Origin: Kangiella profundi
GTDB lineage: Bacteria; Pseudomonadota; Gammaproteobacteria; Enterobacterales; Kangiellaceae
NCBI RefSeq assembly: GCF_002838765.1
Contig: NZ_CP025120.1
Coordinates: forward strand, 868,001-932,000
Direction of reading: 5' to 3'
Length of the DNA: 64,000 nt
Position 1 is the first letter of the stretch. The number at the start of each line of letters is the position of its first letter. The translations under genes were made by a program, and so were the position numbers. This document shows, piece by piece, positions 1-7,011 of this stretch. Under the pieces are notes generated by a model, which was not told the DNA's origin, did not search any database, and saw nothing but the letters and a program-made list of their open reading frames with translations.

Positions 1-1
1 G

Positions 2-271
2 GCTGCTGCATTATTAATCGGCGAATATCTTCAGGATAAGCCTTCTCTGAAAGGCTTGCACCGATTAATCTCACTCCATATTGAACACGCTCAGGAATCT
101 GCTAAACCTAGCTTGCAGTTACTTGATGGCATCGTCGAAAAGTTATTACAGAGAAAACCACGTTATGAGTGCCAAAACTGCGGGTTCCACACCAAAGCAA
201 TTTATTGGCAGTGCCCAAGTTGTAAAGAGTGGAGTTCTGTTAAACCCATAAAAGGCATAGAAGGCGAATAA
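2..271 (+). CDS. lapB: LapB (YciM) C-terminal end, partial at window edge
   Basis: This is the last ~89 residues of a protein whose start lies before the window. The end carries a rubredoxin-like zinc knuckle, CQNCGF then CPSCKEW, spaced as in LapB, the inner-membrane TPR protein that controls lipopolysaccharide synthesis by promoting LpxC degradation. The helical part before it ([10 protein letters not shown]) fits the final TPR region. The stop lies 4 bases before pyrF, and lapB-pyrF is a common gammaproteobacterial order, which supports the call. The reading frame is open from base 2, so the apparent TTG start at 56 is internal. Confidence 0.85.
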   Translation, partial: AAALLIGEYLQDKPSLKGLHRLISLHIEHAQESAKPSLQLLDGIVEKLLQRKPRYECQNCGFHTKAIYWQCPSCKEWSSVKPIKGIEGE

Positions 272-275
272 TGTA

Positions 276-971
276 ATGTCTGATCCAAAAATTCTAGTAG
301 CACTTGATTACGATAATCAGCAACAGGCGTTGCAGCTGGTTGATCAACTAAAGCCAAATCTGTGTGGGCTTAAAGTCGGTAAAGAAATGTTTACACTGTT
401 CGGCCCTGAGTTCGTTAAGACACTTGTAAATAAAGGCTTCAAAGTCTTTCTCGATTTGAAATTTCACGATATACCTAATACTGTCGCTAAGGCCTGTAAG
501 GCCGCTGCTGAGCTTGGAGTGTGGATGGTTAATGTCCACGCTTCCGGTGGCAGTAAAATGATGCACGCGGCACGTGAGGCGCTAGAAGGATATGAGAATC
601 GTCCTTTATTGATAGCTGTGACCTTGTTAACCAGTATGGATGAAGTTGCCTACAGTGAAATCGGTTTTAAACGAGACCTGCCTGAACAGGTTGAGCATCT
701 TGCCGGTATTGCTAAGTCTGCGGGACTTGATGGTGTTGTTTGCTCCGCCTGGGAAGCAAGGCGATTAAAAGAGCAGCTGGGAACAGAGTTTAAACTGGTA
801 ACACCAGGTATTCGTCCCCCGGGCAGTGAAATAGGTGATCAAAGTCGAATTATGACGCCTGAGCAAGCTGTCGTCGCTGGCTCTGACTACTTGGTCATTG
901 GCCGACCAATTACAAAAGCTAGCGATCCACTAAAAGCACTGTACGAAATTTCTGAAAGCATTGTGAGCTAG
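276..971 (+). CDS. pyrF: Orotidine 5'-phosphate decarboxylase
   Basis: Converts OMP to UMP, the last step of de novo pyrimidine synthesis, in the cytoplasm. The 231 residues match the usual bacterial length. The catalytic DxKxxD signature is visible as [11 protein letters not shown] (D60, K62, D65), and the phosphate-binding end appears as VTPGIRP and [10 protein letters not shown]. The gene starts 4 bases after lapB and is probably co-transcribed with it. Nothing is unusual. Confidence 0.97.
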   Translation: MSDPKILVALDYDNQQQALQLVDQLKPNLCGLKVGKEMFTLFGPEFVKTLVNKGFKVFLDLKFHDIPNTVAKACKAAAELGVWMVNVHASGGSKMMHAAREALEGYENRPLLIAVTLLTSMDEVAYSEIGFKRDLPEQVEHLAGIAKSAGLDGVVCSAWEARRLKEQLGTEFKLVTPGIRPPGSEIGDQSRIMTPEQAVVAGSDYLVIGRPITKASDPLKALYEISESIVS

Positions 972-1053
972 TTGTTTTAATTATCTCCAAATAATATTCT
1001 CCATCCTGTCGCATGACGGTGACAAAAAGGATATTAAAAACAAGGAGATAATC

Positions 1054-1365
1054 ATGAAAAAAATTGCTTTACTACTTTCATTAGTTTTAGCTGTAAGTTC
1101 TCAGACACTCTTTGCAAAGGAAAGAGGCGGGTTGTCCGCAGCAAACGGTAAAGGATCTACCGAGCAAGCATTAACAGTCAACATTAACAGTGCGGACGCA
1201 AAGGAACTTTCGAGAGTATTAACTGGTGTAGGTATGAAAAAAGCTGAGGCCATAATCGAGTATCGTGAGAAGTTTGGACCATTTAAATCTGCCAATGAGC
1301 TTACTGCTGTTAAAGGCATTGGCGAGAAGACGGTAGAGAAAAACAAAAGTAAAATTAAGCTGTAA
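1054..1365 (+). CDS. ComEA-like helix-hairpin-helix protein
   Basis: A 103-residue exported protein with an N-terminal signal peptide (MKKIALLLSLVLAVSSQTLFA). It is followed by a ComEA-type domain: VNINSADAKELSRVLTGVG and FKSANELTAVKGIGEKTVEK form the paired helix-hairpin-helix motifs that bind DNA without sequence preference. In naturally competent Gram-negatives, short ComEA proteins hold incoming DNA in the periplasm. Small proteins of this kind are also common in species not known to be competent, so a role in uptake is inference. AAGGAG precedes the ATG. A hairpin terminator follows. Confidence 0.85.
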   Translation: MKKIALLLSLVLAVSSQTLFAKERGGLSAANGKGSTEQALTVNINSADAKELSRVLTGVGMKKAEAIIEYREKFGPFKSANELTAVKGIGEKTVEKNKSKIKL

Positions 1366-1380
1366 CTAGCTACTAATAAA

Positions 1381-1410
1381 CAAAGCCCAAATAACATTGG
1401 GCTTTGTTGT
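1381..1410 (+). terminator. Hairpin terminator after the ComEA-like gene
   Basis: A 10-bp perfect stem, CAAAGCCCAA / TTGGGCTTTG, encloses a 6-base loop and is followed by a short T-rich stretch. It lies between converging genes and may serve both strands. Confidence 0.6.
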
Positions 1411-1439
1411 ATCTACACACTTTAAAATATGTTTGCAAA

Positions 1440-2057
1440 TTAAGATTCGGACTTTTTTGATTTAAGAATGGCTTTAAGAGCTGGTTCATTAAGCAATTGC
1501 TTAGGCCAAAACAGGCCGAGAATAATACCTTGAATAAAGCCAATAATGTGCGACTCCTCTACAACGGCACCTCCTAAAAAGTCGTCATACTCTTCTTCGA
1601 CTCCCATAATTTGAGGTAAAAATATCTTAATGCCAACGATGAGCAGTAGCACACCACTAATCTTTACCCCAAGCCTTAGTTCAGCAGTAGCACATGCAGC
1701 AATCAAGCCATATAGAGCGCCTGACATTCCGACATAATGGATAATATGTGGAGTCCAAAGGTGCATCGCTAAAATATTGACGCAGTAGAGCAAAAGTACC
1801 CAGATTATCCAATAGGATTGCTTTAATAGTGGTTGAAAGATGAAACTGATTAACCAGAGACTAGCCAGGTTCATAACGGTGTGCCAGCCACCTAGGTGTA
1901 CAAGATTGGCGGTAACCAGTCTCCACCACTGACCACTATCAACTAATACTCGATCATATGCCATCCATAAGTTAGATTGGGGCAAAAGTAAGTAGCTAAT
2001 AATGCAAATATGACTTGCAGCTAATGCAAATGCGTATTTTCTTAAAAATTGCGTCAT
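1440..2057 (-). CDS. rrtA: Rhombosortase (rhomboid-family intramembrane serine protease)
   Basis: A 205-residue polytopic membrane protein with about six membrane segments. Rhomboid features are visible: HLGGWHTVMN in the second conserved block, the serine motif GMSGALYGL (Ser112) and the histidine in EESHIIGF (His170). The short length and the HLGGWH...N block are typical of rhombosortase, which processes exported proteins that carry a GlyGly-CTERM tail. No GlyGly-CTERM substrate is encoded in this window, so substrates must be elsewhere. A plain rhomboid protease is the alternative. Confidence 0.75.
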   Translation of the reverse strand: MTQFLRKYAFALAASHICIISYLLLPQSNLWMAYDRVLVDSGQWWRLVTANLVHLGGWHTVMNLASLWLISFIFQPLLKQSYWIIWVLLLYCVNILAMHLWTPHIIHYVGMSGALYGLIAACATAELRLGVKISGVLLLIVGIKIFLPQIMGVEEEYDDFLGGAVVEESHIIGFIQGIILGLFWPKQLLNEPALKAILKSKKSES

Positions 2058-2281
2058 AAAATATTTTTATCAAATGTAAAATTTAGTTCACACTTTTAAT
2101 AATCAACTGTGGCTAAAATTTGTACAGGCTAAACGGATTGCAAAAATGAGAACCGTAAGGAATTCCTTTTAAAAGCAATGAGTTACGGAGAGCTCCCTAG
2201 GCAATTTGTTTTTCTTAATGCTATGTAAGTAAAGTTTATAGGCTTTTTTTTAGTAAATCATCCACTTAAGAGGAAAATATT

Positions 2282-2437
2282 ATGTTTGAAACTATCGCTA
2301 TGATCTGCTATTTATCTATCTCAGAACCACAAGTTTTAGAAGCTCCTGCGTTTGAGCAACCACCAATAACCAGTATTTACACTGGCAGTGGCGGCGGTGA
2401 GCCAGGTGATGACCCAACAAAAGAGAAAGAGAATTGA
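2282..2437 (+). CDS. Small uncharacterised 51-residue protein
   Basis: An ATG at 2282 follows a plausible ribosome site (AAGAGGAAAATAT) and opens a 51-codon frame. The N-terminal part is hydrophobic (ETIAMICYLSISEP). The rest is proline-, glycine- and acid-rich and charged at the end (GSGGGEPGDDPTKEKEN). Its stop overlaps the TTG start of the next membrane protein (TTGA), which suggests translational coupling. I do not recognise the family. It could be a small membrane protein or a secreted peptide. Confidence 0.5.
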   Translation: MFETIAMICYLSISEPQVLEAPAFEQPPITSIYTGSGGGEPGDDPTKEKEN

Positions 2438-3033
2438 TTCAAAGCATCATAAATAACTTTGATCTTAACAATCTAATGAGTGACATATTCATGATGTCAC
2501 TCTTAGGTTGTGTATTTTTGCATTTGTTATTCACAAAAAATAATAGGCTACTTACATTCTCTATCGTCATACTTATTATCCAGTTCATTAACTGGAATTT
2601 GACATCTTTTTTGTGGAATCATCAGTCTGCTAAATTTATTTGGTATATCACATGGATGGTTACAGATATTTTCATCTTGCTCTATGTCGCATACAAGGCT
2701 GTAACAACTGGAAAAGTTTTAAAGGCAGAGTTTGCAGTATCTGTAGTAACAACTATCGCTATAACAATAAACATATTAAGATTTATAGAAAGACACTTTA
2801 CTGACTTAGAGGTGATTGTGAGCGTGCAATCCTTCGCTATTAATTCAGTCAACATCTGCATCATATTAGCTTTATTAACACCAGTAGCTAAGCAACTGGT
2901 GGTAACTTTAGGAAGAAAAATCAATGGCATTACTATTTTTGGCCTACGGTTTAGTGTTAGCAGCGTTCGCAGCAGCGCTGTTTTGGCTAATCCTGAAAGC
3001 CTATCGCGGACGAATAAACGTTCCTTACGATGA
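2434..3033 (+). CDS. Uncharacterised multi-spanning membrane protein
   Basis: About 199 residues from a TTG start that overlaps the preceding small gene. Roughly five hydrophobic segments can be seen between residues 15 and 160 (for example FMMSLLGCVFLHLLF, FIWYITWMVTDIFILLYVAY, SVNICIILALLTPVA). The last ~36 residues (from about NGITIFG) are translated from DNA that also encodes the start of the next gene in another frame, and they look unlike a natural protein end. The true end may therefore involve a frameshift, or the overlap may be real. No family recognised. Confidence 0.5.
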   Translation: MIQSIINNFDLNNLMSDIFMMSLLGCVFLHLLFTKNNRLLTFSIVILIIQFINWNLTSFLWNHQSAKFIWYITWMVTDIFILLYVAYKAVTTGKVLKAEFAVSVVTTIAITINILRFIERHFTDLEVIVSVQSFAINSVNICIILALLTPVAKQLVVTLGRKINGITIFGLRFSVSSVRSSAVLANPESLSRTNKRSLR

Positions 3034-3316
3034 GTACTCGCTAGATAGCGAATACGAGTCAAATGGCAACGTGATTGATTTATCGGCTTTTCAAAGAGCT
3101 GATATGATTGGTTTGCGTTTGCTTCAGGAATATTCACAGATTGAGTCGAGCAACTTGCCTGAGAAAGATAAGTTGAGAGAGATACTATTATGGAATCAAA
3201 AGCTTCAAGAATTTGAAGTTAATAATAGACGCATTATTCAGTCTCGTGGCTTCTTAAAGCCCGTTCAACTACAAAGTGCTAAAACATCAGCTCCGACAGA
3301 GTTCACTCGCACCTAG
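2924..3316 (+). CDS. Uncharacterised single-pass membrane protein
   Basis: 130 residues. The N-terminus is one strong membrane segment (LFLAYGLVLAAFAAALFWLIL) followed by a basic residue cluster and an acidic, tyrosine-containing stretch (YDEYSLDSEYESNG). The rest is soluble, charged and probably helical. GGAAG lies a normal distance before the ATG. The gene overlaps the upstream membrane-protein frame by 110 bases. It is followed by a clear terminator, so the three small genes probably form one transcription unit. Function unknown. Confidence 0.55.
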   Translation: MALLFLAYGLVLAAFAAALFWLILKAYRGRINVPYDEYSLDSEYESNGNVIDLSAFQRADMIGLRLLQEYSQIESSNLPEKDKLREILLWNQKLQEFEVNNRRIIQSRGFLKPVQLQSAKTSAPTEFTRT

Positions 3317-3336
3317 AATCATTTTCTATTAAATGC

Positions 3337-3364
3337 AAAAAGGCCTGCAACTGCAGGCCTTTTT
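3337..3364 (+). terminator. Bidirectional terminator
   Basis: An AGGCCTGC / GCAGGCCT stem with a 4-base loop is flanked by A-run and T-run. It can end the small membrane-protein unit on the plus strand and the XRE regulator on the minus strand. Confidence 0.85.
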
Positions 3365-3430
3365 AGTTTTAGTTTAACTTAGTGCCATGGGGTGGAATTA
3401 ATCTCACAGCACTTAAATCAAAGTTAGGTT

Positions 3431-3820
3431 TTATTTCAGGTTGGCTATTCTTACGCCAAGCTCTTCTTTACTACTATTAGCTCTGTAGTTTTGAAGAATC
3501 AGTTCTGCCTTTTCTTCTGGGCTAAGATTAATGCCTCTTGTTGTTGAAAGAGACTCCACCAAGGCAATAATTTTACCAAGGGTATCAACTTCAGCACCGT
3601 AGTCCACCTGAGTGTAATACTCACTCATAGGTACCAAGGATAGTCGATAACCTAGTGCTCTAGCCAAACCATCAATTTTGTGAACACCTGGATCAGATGT
3701 TTTCCCCTCCAAAATTCGATAAATGGTCGACTGACTAATGTGAGCCTTATGCTGCATGGAGTAATCCGTCTCACCTAGGCTTTGCATAAGTTGTTTTAGT
3801 TGATCAATTATTTCGCTCAT
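3431..3820 (-). CDS. XRE-family helix-turn-helix regulator
   Basis: A 129-residue cytoplasmic DNA-binding protein. Residues ~5-60 form a Cro/CI-type helix-turn-helix: DYSMQHKAHISQSTIYRILEG gives the recognition region, followed by VHKIDGLARALGYRLSLVP. The remainder has no catalytic domain, so it resembles a short phage-type or autonomous regulator. A near-perfect palindrome, ATGCAtATtTGCAT, lies just upstream of its own start and suggests self-regulation. The target genes are not shown by sequence. Confidence 0.85.
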   Translation of the reverse strand: MSEIIDQLKQLMQSLGETDYSMQHKAHISQSTIYRILEGKTSDPGVHKIDGLARALGYRLSLVPMSEYYTQVDYGAEVDTLGKIIALVESLSTTRGINLSPEEKAELILQNYRANSSKEELGVRIANLK

Positions 3821-3838
3821 TTAGATTTCCTAAAAAAG

Positions 3839-3874
3839 ATGCAAATTCGGTTTGATTTGTATGCATATTTGCAT
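3839..3874. promoter_or_regulatory. Candidate operator upstream of the XRE regulator
   Basis: ATGCAAAT at 3839-3846 and its exact inverse ATTTGCAT at 3867-3874 form widely spaced inverted half-sites. ATGCATATTTGCAT at 3861-3874 is itself a near-palindrome. The position just before the regulator's start fits an autoregulatory operator. This is inferred from symmetry alone. Confidence 0.4.
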
Positions 3875-3959
3875 TATTATTTAAACCAAGTTCTGAAATG
3901 CATTCGATAGCTATTTGTATCACAGAGTGAAAGACAAATAAAGTATTGAATTGTATCGA

Positions 3960-4057
3960 AACAAAGTTTCCATTTCAGAAAAGGGGTATAGCCCCAACAA
4001 GTTTTCCTTCAGCTATATGGTGGGATTTGGCCGAGATTCATATCTCGGCTTTTTTTT
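3960..4057 (+). ncRNA. Candidate small RNA or leader ending at a strong terminator
   Basis: No reading frame of any length precedes the perfect terminator at 4030-4057 on the plus strand. The sequence before it contains a small hairpin, GGGG-tatag-CCCC. A transcript starting in the XRE/SulP gap would therefore be either a small RNA or an attenuated leader of the SulP gene. I do not recognise a known riboswitch. The 5' end is arbitrary. Confidence 0.3.
4030..4057 (+). terminator. Strong Rho-independent terminator with no upstream gene
   Basis: A perfect 8-bp stem, GCCGAGAT / ATCTCGGC, with the loop TCAT is followed by eight T residues. The nearest gene on the left is on the other strand, so it must end a non-coding transcript or act as an attenuator before the SulP gene. 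Confidence 0.8.
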
Positions 4058-4080
4058 GCCTGAATTTATTACTTAGCTGT

Positions 4081-4155
4081 GTTGCTAGTTGGTAGAGCAT
4101 ATTCACTATATAGGTTGATTTGTAATCAATCACACTCGCTGGTAAACTCCGCGCT
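4081..4155 (+). pseudogene. Possible degenerate tRNA (Thr-TGT-like)
   Basis: A D-arm-like stretch (GCTAGTTGGTAGAGCA), an anticodon-arm-like hairpin (TTGATTTGTAATCAA, which would read TGT) and a T-arm-like stretch (CGCTGGTAAACTCC) occur in tRNA order. There is extra sequence between the first two arms, and no good acceptor stem or CCA. It looks like a decayed tRNA, but chance similarity is possible. Confidence 0.25.
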
Positions 4156-4316
4156 CTTTTTAGCCAGATATTAAATTTTAATGCTCATCGGTCCGCCATA
4201 GCGCATATTTTCCTAAGATAACACTCTTGTTGTCATTTTACTCGTCTCTGGCTGCGAGTTTTTCTTGTTGGTTTAATACGACTTAGCGGTCGTGATTCTT
4301 ATTTACGGTTATTACA

Positions 4317-5807
4317 ATGCTACAAACTATAAAAAGAGATTGGTTCTCTAACATCAGAGGCGATCTGCTCGCCGGTCTAGTTGTTGCCCTGGCTTTGATT
4401 CCAGAAGCTATTGCATTTTCCATTATCGCAGAGGTTGATCCTAAGGTCGGTCTTTATGCTTCCTTCTGTATTGCAGTGATTATTGCCTTCGTGGGTGGCC
4501 GTCCAGGCATGATTTCTGCTGCAACAGGCGCTATGGCCCTCTTGATGGTGACATTGGTTAAAGAGCATGGCTTGCAATACCTTTTAGCAGCTACAGTTTT
4601 AACTGGCATCTTACAAATCATCGCAGGATTTTTACGATTGGATAATCTGATGCGCTTTGTGTCACGCTCCGTTGTAACCGGCTTTGTTAATGCTTTGGCC
4701 ATATTAATTTTTATGGCCCAGGTTCCTGAACTTATTGATGTAACCTGGCATGTCTATGTAGTTGCTATTGCTGGTCTATGCATCATTTATCTATTTCCAT
4801 TAATCCCTGTAGTCGGAAAAGTCATTCCTTCGCCATTGGTTTGTATTGTTGGCCTTACCATAGTCGTTGTTGCATTGGGCTGGGACATTCCAAATGTGGG
4901 CGGAAAAGGGGAGCTACCAGACACCTTGCCAGTTTTCTTATGGCCGGATGTTCCTCTTAATTTAGATACATTGGTAATCATCTTCCCTTATTCTGCTGCC
5001 TTGGCGGTCGTTGGCTTATTGGAATCATTGATGACTGCAGGAATCGTCGATGACTTAACCGATACTACTAGCAACAAGAATCGTGAATGTAAAGGTCAAG
5101 GAATTGCCAATATCGGTGCTGGTTTGATGGGCGGTATGGCAGGCTGTGCAATGATAGGACAATCTGTGATCAATGTTAAATCTGGTGGTCGAGGTCGTTT
5201 GTCCACTTTTGTCGCTGGTGTAGTGTTAATTATATTAGTAGTGTTTCTCGATGAGTGGATTAGCCTGATCCCGATGGCTGCTTTGGTTGCTGTTATGACA
5301 ATGGTTTCAATTGGTACCTTTTCCTGGTCATCAATCAGGGACTTAAGAAAGCATCCAATGTCGACTAATTTAGTTATGGTAACAACTGTTGCAGTCGTTG
5401 TTGCCACCCACAATCTGGCTATTGGTGTGTTTGTCGGTGTATTGATGGCGGCATTGTTCTTCGCCAATAAAATCAGCCGTTTTATGGTTATCAAACGAAA
5501 TGCAGAACAAACTGACACGACACGCAATTATGAAGTCATAGGCCAGGTCTTCTTCGCCTCAGCGGAAAAATTCATTGGTTCATTTGATTTCAAAGAAGCT
5601 ATTGATGAAGTGACCATTGACTTAAGCCATGCGCACTTTTGGGATATTACAGCGGTTGGAGCATTAGACAATGTAGTCATCAAGTTTCGTCGAGAGGGCA
5701 CTAAGGTGAATGTCGTTGGACTGAACGAGGCCTCAAAGACTGTGGTCGATAAGTTTAGTATTTACGATAATCCAGAAGAAGTTGAAAAGCTGATGTCAGG
5801 GCATTAG
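4317..5807 (+). CDS. SulP-family anion transporter with STAS domain
   Basis: A 496-residue inner-membrane transporter. The SulP signature region is visible near the start (GLVVALALIPEAIAFSIIA, then VGLYASF). About ten to twelve membrane segments follow, and a C-terminal STAS domain covers residues ~400-490 (EVTIDLSHAHFWDITAVGALD). Family members carry sulfate, bicarbonate or other anions. The shorter length resembles BicA-type bicarbonate carriers as much as sulfate carriers, so the substrate is not settled. A universal stress protein follows 23 bases downstream, a frequent pairing in this family. Confidence 0.88.
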   Translation: MLQTIKRDWFSNIRGDLLAGLVVALALIPEAIAFSIIAEVDPKVGLYASFCIAVIIAFVGGRPGMISAATGAMALLMVTLVKEHGLQYLLAATVLTGILQIIAGFLRLDNLMRFVSRSVVTGFVNALAILIFMAQVPELIDVTWHVYVVAIAGLCIIYLFPLIPVVGKVIPSPLVCIVGLTIVVVALGWDIPNVGGKGELPDTLPVFLWPDVPLNLDTLVIIFPYSAALAVVGLLESLMTAGIVDDLTDTTSNKNRECKGQGIANIGAGLMGGMAGCAMIGQSVINVKSGGRGRLSTFVAGVVLIILVVFLDEWISLIPMAALVAVMTMVSIGTFSWSSIRDLRKHPMSTNLVMVTTVAVVVATHNLAIGVFVGVLMAALFFANKISRFMVIKRNAEQTDTTRNYEVIGQVFFASAEKFIGSFDFKEAIDEVTIDLSHAHFWDITAVGALDNVVIKFRREGTKVNVVGLNEASKTVVDKFSIYDNPEEVEKLMSGH

Positions 5808-5830
5808 TCTGAATCTATAAGGAGAACGAG

Positions 5831-6682
5831 ATGAAAAATATCATTGCCTGTATTGACGGTTCAGCCATGTCGGCTTCTGTATGCGATGCAGCGGCCTGGG
5901 CCAGCAATAAATTGGAAACACCTCTAAGCTTATTGCATGTACTTGAAAAAACAATAAGCCCTGAAAATGAGAATCTATCGGGAACCATTGGTCTTGGTGC
6001 TCGTGAGGCGCTGTTGGAACAATTGACAGAGCTTGATGAGAAACGAAGTCGAGTTGCATTGGAGCATGGTAAACACATGTTGGAAGATGCACGGCAACGA
6101 GTTACGGAACTTGGTGTTAATGATATTTTTATACAGCAAAGACATGGCAGTTTGCTGGAATCGTTGACCGAACTGGAGCCCGATATGCGACTATTGGTAT
6201 TAGGACGTTTGGGTGAAGATCATGATGTTGCTGCACATACAATTGGTTCGCAGTTGGAAAGTGTGATTCGCGCTATGCATGTGCCAATATTAGTTACGGT
6301 AGGCGAGTTTCAGGCTCCTAATAATTACATGATTGCTTATGACGGCAGTGAAACCGCCAACAAAGCCATTGATCGTGTGGCAGCAAGCCCATTACTGAAA
6401 GGTTTGGAAGGGCATATTGTTATGGTGGGTGATGATAATGAAACCAATAAGAATGCGCTTAGTAGGGCCACAGATATTTTGACTAAGCATGACCATACGG
6501 TTCAACCTGCCCTTGTGCAAGGTGAAGTCATCGAATCACTAAAGGCGTATAGACAAAAGGCTGGTATCGAAATGATGATCATGGGTGCTTATGGCCACTC
6601 TCGAGTTCGTCAGTTCTTTTTGGGAAGCAATACCCAAACGATGATCAGTAACAGTACAATTCCCTTAATACTGCTACGATAG
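5831..6682 (+). CDS. Universal stress protein, tandem UspA domains
   Basis: 283 residues made of two UspA-like alpha/beta domains (about 1-150 and 155-283). The second domain keeps the ATP-binding loop pattern G-x2-G-x9-G-S (GAYGHSRVRQFFLGS). The first has a similar but less exact loop. AAGGAG sits a normal distance before the ATG. It probably forms an operon with the SulP transporter and may modulate it or respond to the same stress. The exact role is unknown. Confidence 0.88.
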   Translation: MKNIIACIDGSAMSASVCDAAAWASNKLETPLSLLHVLEKTISPENENLSGTIGLGAREALLEQLTELDEKRSRVALEHGKHMLEDARQRVTELGVNDIFIQQRHGSLLESLTELEPDMRLLVLGRLGEDHDVAAHTIGSQLESVIRAMHVPILVTVGEFQAPNNYMIAYDGSETANKAIDRVAASPLLKGLEGHIVMVGDDNETNKNALSRATDILTKHDHTVQPALVQGEVIESLKAYRQKAGIEMMIMGAYGHSRVRQFFLGSNTQTMISNSTIPLILLR

Positions 6683-6809
6683 ATATCCCTTTCTCCAGCG
6701 CTATTTACTTAAGTGGATAGCGCTCTCTCTAGTATGTTTTTTGCTCTTAATATTGGTCACATTGCGGGCCTACATAGCGCCTACACAACCATTTTATCCA
6801 GATAACAAA

Positions 6810-6837
6810 AAAGGCCTTACATTGCTGTAAGGCCTTT
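6810..6837 (-). terminator. Terminator of tRNA-Asn
   Basis: A 12-bp stem, AAAGGCCTTACA / TGTAAGGCCTTT, with a 4-base loop is followed on the minus strand by a T-run (AAAAAA on the plus strand). It lies just downstream of the tRNA. Confidence 0.8.
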
Positions 6838-6843
6838 AAAATA

Positions 6844-6919
6844 TGGCTCCCCCTGCTGGACTTGAACCAGCGACATATGGATTAACAGTCCACCGTTCTA
6901 CCAACTGAACTAAGGGGGA
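6844..6919 (-). tRNA. tRNA-Asn (anticodon GTT)
   Basis: On the minus strand the 76-base cloverleaf has acceptor strands TCCCCCT / AGGGGGA, a D-arm with GTTCAGTTGGTAGAAC, an anticodon loop ctGTTaa, a T-arm with GGTTCAAGTCC and an encoded CCA. The sequence closely follows known gammaproteobacterial tRNA-Asn. A terminator follows, so it is probably transcribed alone. Confidence 0.97.
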
Positions 6920-7011
6920 ATTTTGCGTTCATCACTTTGTGTGCTGAACGGGGCGAGATAATAGACATATTTCTCTTAACGGTCAACACCCAAGTGATAA
7001 TTTTTTTAAAT

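Larger units (their letters stand above)
3875..4316. other. 442-base gap between the XRE regulator and the SulP gene
   Basis: This gap holds the candidate non-coding transcript, its terminator and the tRNA-like remnant listed separately. I see no credible protein-coding frame. The bases just before the SulP start show no strong ribosome site, and no clear promoter was recognised. Confidence 0.6.

Noticed and set aside
2682..3137. 151-codon minus-strand frame across the small membrane-protein cluster
   Set aside because: The translation shows no domain or membrane pattern, whereas the plus-strand frames have membrane segments, ribosome sites and a terminator.
5096..5527. 143-codon frame on the minus strand inside the SulP gene
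   Set aside because: It is rich in Thr and Ile with no recognisable domain, lies wholly within a clear gene and is a shadow of it.
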